NCBI GenBank assembly: GCA_022793875.1
Contig: JAAWDR010000006.1
Location: forward strand, 1-50,931
Length of the DNA: 50,931 nt
Origin: Clostridia bacterium
Lineage (GTDB): Bacteria; Bacillota; Clostridia; TANB77; CAG-508
Direction of reading: 5' to 3'
Below the pieces are notes generated by a model. It was not told where the DNA came from. It worked only from the letters and a program-made list of their open reading frames with translations, and did not search any database. Both the position numbers and the translations under genes were made by a program. Shown in pieces: positions 47,921 to 50,931 of this stretch (position 1 is its first letter; each line of letters starts with the position of its first letter).

Positions 47921-48781
47921 TTACTGATTAATCAAGATATTATACAATGGAGAGTTCTCATCAATAGTAATTGTTCCACCCTTTGAAAGAGACTCCTTCA
48001 TTGCTTCAAGTCCAATGATAAAGTTATAAAATTCCTGTCTTTCAGGAGATGCGCCATATGCCTCTGCAAGAATTCGAAAATATTCACTTTCTCCTTCTGC
48101 TTCAGTGTCTGCTGCAATAACCTGTGCTTCAGATACAATTTGTCTTACTTGAGCATCTGTTACACTTTTTATATTCCTGGATTCTTTGTCACCATTTGCC
48201 TTATATTCAGCTACAATAGCTTCTCTATCTGATATCATTCGCTTATAAACTGAATCTTTGTTATCACTTGGCAAATCCAAAAGCTTTACTTCAGCTTTGG
48301 TGATTTTGATTCCATACTGTTCCATGGAACATCTGTTAAGGATTTTATCACTCAGTGTTCCATCTTTTCCACTGATTACTTCATCTTGGGTTGTTGAACT
48401 AATTACATTTTTTATGGCATTATAAACTGTAACATCAATTCTTCCCTGAGCAACACTTGGAGAAGAAAGTGTCTGATAATATTTCTTTGTATCAGTTATT
48501 TGCCATGTAACATAGCAATTCGTAATCATGTTTTTCTTATCTGAAGTTATTACTTCTGATTCTCTTATATCGTACAACTGCTCACCAACATATATTGATT
48601 TTGTTGTTTGTATAATAGGAATTTTGAAGAATATTCCTGGTTCCTGTATTACATCAACAACTTCCCCTAACTGCACTATAAGAATACTATGGTTTTCTGT
48701 ATTATATCCAAAAAAGCTTGTTCCAACCAATATTACAAAAGCAGCCAATATCGATACTACAATAGTCTTTACATATTTCAT
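47921..48781 (-). CDS. hflC: HflC-like SPFH/Band 7 protein
   Basis: A 286-residue protein with an N-terminal membrane segment (about 5-25) and an SPFH domain (GEVVDVIQEPGIFFKIPIIQ, VITSDKKNMITNCYVTWQI). A coiled C-terminal part with DREAIVAEYKANGDKESRNI and AQVIAADTEAEGESEYFRIL, typical of HflC, follows. HflK/HflC form a membrane cage that controls FtsH. Base composition looks GC-richer than neighbours. It lies 24 bases after hflK. Confidence 0.92.
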   Translation of the reverse strand: MKYVKTIVVSILAAFVILVGTSFFGYNTENHSILIVQLGEVVDVIQEPGIFFKIPIIQTTKSIYVGEQLYDIRESEVITSDKKNMITNCYVTWQITDTKKYYQTLSSPSVAQGRIDVTVYNAIKNVISSTTQDEVISGKDGTLSDKILNRCSMEQYGIKITKAEVKLLDLPSDNKDSVYKRMISDREAIVAEYKANGDKESRNIKSVTDAQVRQIVSEAQVIAADTEAEGESEYFRILAEAYGASPERQEFYNFIIGLEAMKESLSKGGTITIDENSPLYNILINQ

Positions 48782-48805
48782 TTTGCTTTCCTCCTATAAG
48801 GTTAA

Positions 48806-49903
48806 TTATTGGTCTTGTCCCATATCTGGAACTGTCACAGTATTTTTTTTACTTGAAGTTTCATTTGTCTGGATATTTACTCCATCTTTTATATATATGA
48901 CTTTTGCATCTTTGCCAATAATAACTTCCATATTAGGCAAAATTTCCTGTAAAGCTTCATAATAAAGTCTTCGTTTTACTGTTTCAGGATTACGCTGATA
49001 CTCTTTAAAGAGTGCTTCGAACTTAGCAACTTCTTCCTTTGCTGCATTAGTTCTTTCAGTCTTTGTTGCTGTCGCAGCTTGTTTTACTTCTTCTGCTTTT
49101 GCCTCCGCAGCAGGAATTTGTTCATTTGCATATTTACGTGCATTATTTATAGTTGTTTCTGCTCCCTGTTTTGCAGTTTCAACAGCTTTAAATGCATCGT
49201 TTACTTCACTTGTAGGTGGTTCTGAATCCTGTATAGTTACATTACCTACTGAAATACCAATATGATGTTCTTCAATTCTTTCTATGATTTCTTCATAGAC
49301 TTTTGTTTCAATTTCACTTTTTCCTGTGGTTAAAACTGCATCCACATTATATTGCCCTACCGTATTCCTTATGGAAGCCTGTGCAATATTTTTAAGTACT
49401 CCTTCAGGATCATCTGATCCATAGCAATACTCAATTGGATCTACAATCCTATACTCAATATAAAAATCGATATTTATGAAGTTGAAATCTGAAGTAATCA
49501 TCAAGCTATCTTCCGCATTGCTTTCGTCAGTGCCTTCTACATATCCTACTGGCATTCCCTTTGTCGTCGAATCATATACATGTTTCTGACTTAAAAATGG
49601 AATTTTGAAGTGCATTCCAGGTCCTTCAATCATAGTGTTATGACCAAAGAAACTTGTAAATCCGATTTCCTGCTCATTCGTAAAATATATTGAGCCAAAT
49701 AGTAATGAAATTGCTACTATCCCAATGTATATTCCATATACAATTGGTTTCAGCTTCAAAATAAATTTTAATTCTTTAGTTGTATCTCTGTAATAATTTC
49801 TTGATTCCTCTTCTTTCTGATTACTCTTAATACTTTTCTGTACAATGGAAAAAAATGCCATTATAATTACCAGTAACAAAAGAAAAAATTTGATAACTCC
49901 CAT
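48806..49903 (-). CDS. hflK: HflK-like SPFH/Band 7 protein
   Basis: A 365-residue protein with two N-terminal hydrophobic segments (about 3-20 and 53-72), an SPFH domain (IEGPGMHFKIPFLSQKHVYD, YRIVDPIEYCYG) and a long Ala/Glu/Lys coiled coil (ARKYANEQIPAAEAKAEEVK). It pairs with HflC. It holds four sense-strand CGG triplets, all out of frame. Start follows AAGGAAGG. Confidence 0.92.
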   Translation of the reverse strand: MGVIKFFLLLLVIIMAFFSIVQKSIKSNQKEEESRNYYRDTTKELKFILKLKPIVYGIYIGIVAISLLFGSIYFTNEQEIGFTSFFGHNTMIEGPGMHFKIPFLSQKHVYDSTTKGMPVGYVEGTDESNAEDSLMITSDFNFINIDFYIEYRIVDPIEYCYGSDDPEGVLKNIAQASIRNTVGQYNVDAVLTTGKSEIETKVYEEIIERIEEHHIGISVGNVTIQDSEPPTSEVNDAFKAVETAKQGAETTINNARKYANEQIPAAEAKAEEVKQAATATKTERTNAAKEEVAKFEALFKEYQRNPETVKRRLYYEALQEILPNMEVIIGKDAKVIYIKDGVNIQTNETSSKKNTVTVPDMGQDQ

Positions 49904-50799
49904 AGTTCTTCCTTCCTTTCATGAAGTGTGTACTTGGTTTACAGTTACAATAAAAAAACTATTAACCTCCTTTTTTATATTTGAGAAAAAACTCATGTTG
50001 TTATTATATCACGAGTTTACGCATTTGTCTATATTTTATGTTAATTTTTTCTTTTGCCAAATATCCTAGTACTGCCATTGAAAGTGAGAAAGTTTTACAT
50101 GGCTTTTTCGTTTTTTATTTTGACATAAAAAAAGTAGTGTATTATGGTACACTACGAACAAACAATATACACAAACCGAGCTAGAGTACATTGTTTTAAT
50201 GTAGCTATATAATAACATTTTTAAAAGTGTGTAAGTATTGATAAATCTGCACTTACATGCTTTTCTACGGAGTCTATTACAAAGTTGAGTGTCGTCTGTA
50301 ATTCGCTCATAGCCTATATTTATGTAATTTTAAAATCTCATTTTAATACAATAGAATTTATTAATTATTTATCATTATCACATTTGACAAAAATAAAAAA
50401 TCTGTGTATGTAAATCGGTAACACCCATACTGCTTTTTCTCATTTTCTATGTTTAACACTATATCTTATTTAATTATAAAATACAAACAAACAAAACAAA
50501 TTTTATTTCAAAATTTTAATACAATTTTAATACAAAAGGAATAATTAATTCAATTTCCAAACCTTGAAAGTACTGAAAATACTGCATTCTTATTTTCAAC
50601 ATTAAATATACAAAAATGAGAAAAACATTGATATTTCAACATTCTCTCGTTTTTTCTTTGAAGGCGACAGTCTAGAAGACTGACCTCAAAACTAGCTCCA
50701 CAACTAGTCTTAAAAATTTATTATCTATTTTTTATAACATTTGATTTAATTTTATATACCATAGTATAACACACTATAACACACTTTTTAAAATCATAT
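49904..50799. other. Region without a recognised gene upstream of hflK
   Basis: About 900 bases without a supported protein gene. Seen here: a terminator-like hairpin (50126-50155), a 28-codon minus-strand frame starting MSELQTTLNFVIDSVE near 50310, a few short hairpins at 50669-50710, and AT-rich DNA. The hflK promoter should lie near 49950-50000. The minus-strand terminator suggests an uncharacterised transcript across 50160-50700. Confidence 0.4.
50126..50155 (-). terminator. Minus-strand terminator upstream of hflK
   Basis: Arms gtagtgta (50134-50141) and tacactac (50148-50155), then a run of U on the minus strand. No gene is known upstream of it. Confidence 0.6.
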
Positions 50800-50828
50800 T
50801 TGACATTTATTAAAATTCTGTGTATAAT
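50800..50828 (+). promoter_or_regulatory. Consensus sigma-A promoter
   Basis: TTGACA (50800-50805), 17 bases, TATAAT (50823-50828): a perfect consensus. Confidence 0.85.
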
Positions 50829-50834
50829 AGAGAT

Positions 50835-50922
50835 AGAAAATAAGAACGTACAGAAATGTGCGTTACCAAATATCATTGATATACACCACATTGCCGACCA
50901 AAGCAAAATGTGGTGTATTTTT
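50835..50922 (+). ncRNA. Putative small RNA between a consensus promoter and a terminator
   Basis: The promoter at 50800-50828 predicts a start near 50835. The first hairpin is aacgtac / gtgcgtt (about 50844-50863). A strong terminator (atacaccacatt 50881-50892, aatgtggtgtat 50907-50918, then T run) ends it after about 88 bases. No ORF is evident. No known riboswitch or sRNA family was recognised. It may also be an attenuator leader for a gene beyond the window. Confidence 0.6.
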
Positions 50923-50923
50923 A
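50881..50923 (+). terminator. Strong intrinsic terminator at the right edge
   Basis: Twelve-bp arms atacaccacatt / aatgtggtgtat and a T run. Confidence 0.85.
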
Positions 50924-50931
50924 TTGTTCCC

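Noticed and set aside
50160..50700. Short minus-strand frames near the right end as real genes
   Set aside because: The best (MSELQTTLNFVIDSVE, 28 codons) has no convincing ribosome-binding site or family; it may be a gene remnant.
1..50931. CRISPR arrays, prophage or complete insertion sequences
   Set aside because: No regularly spaced direct repeats, phage structural genes or transposase with terminal repeats were seen. Only the Rpn-like gene and the GGGAC palindromes hint at mobility.

Overview
The window is a strongly AT-rich bacterial chromosome segment that reads as a Clostridia-type Firmicute, probably host-associated. Evidence: Shine-Dalgarno sites are strong (AGGAGG-like), Arg is written mostly AGA, and the markers are SpoIVFA/SpoIVFB-like proteins, MinD/MinE, a sortase, a GerS-like protein beside MazF, and an orphan OmpR-type regulator. 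No rRNA or tRNA gene was recognised.

The central observation is about decoding. Six otherwise normal genes have their frame broken: an M15/peptidoglycan-binding hydrolase, comM, a GT84/GH94 glucan synthase, a half-size TauE transporter, a polysaccharide deacetylase and rodA/ftsW. Each break lies exactly at an in-frame CGG codon. Skipping the C and reading the next GGA or GGT as glycine restores the family sequence. There are eight such sites, three of them in the Walker A region of comM. Scanning both strands by eye, I found no in-frame CGG that has to be read as arginine in any intact gene here. About two dozen out-of-frame CGG triplets in the coding strands are left alone. The simplest reading is that CGG is not a normal Arg codon in this organism and is decoded with a +1 shift, as CGGN to Gly. 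A systematic sequence artefact must still be excluded.

Layout. 0-4.5 kb: M23 peptidase, XRE regulator, M15 hydrolase (CGG shift), sortase, rsmA. 4.5-8 kb: a truly decayed MazF/PemK-like gene, then comM-dprA-yraN (DNA uptake and processing) on the minus strand. 8.3-14 kb: a class B PBP with PASTA domains, an Rpn-like PD-(D/E)XK protein, an orphan response regulator and a DUF4143 ATPase. 14.2-22.4 kb: a giant cyclic-beta-1,2-glucan-synthase-like gene (CGG shift). 22.4-28 kb: hypothetical proteins, a Cys-rich protein, paired half TauE transporters, rarA, ruvA and an HD protein.

28.3-30.8 kb: a plus-strand nucleoside operon with a HAD-nucleoside hydrolase fusion, a deoxyribosyltransferase-like protein and a P-loop kinase. 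30.9-33.1 kb: a GT51 transglycosylase, the deacetylase (CGG shift) and an XRE regulator. 33.2-35.3 kb: a TSCPD protein and aspS. 35.4-38.2 kb: a hypothetical protein, an HExxH protein and an HD-GYP protein. 38.2-40 kb: mazF with a GerS-like gene, then gene remnants. 40.1-47.8 kb: the cell-shape, division and sporulation cluster M23 (SpoIVFA-like), spoIVFB, pilin-FGE fusion, minD, minE, rodA, dusB. 47.9-49.9 kb: hflK-hflC. The end holds a consensus promoter followed closely by a terminator, consistent with a small RNA.

Cell-envelope work (PBP, RodA, transglycosylase, deacetylase, hydrolases, sortase, glucan synthase) dominates. If the CGG rule is real, several of these proteins depend on efficient +1 decoding.
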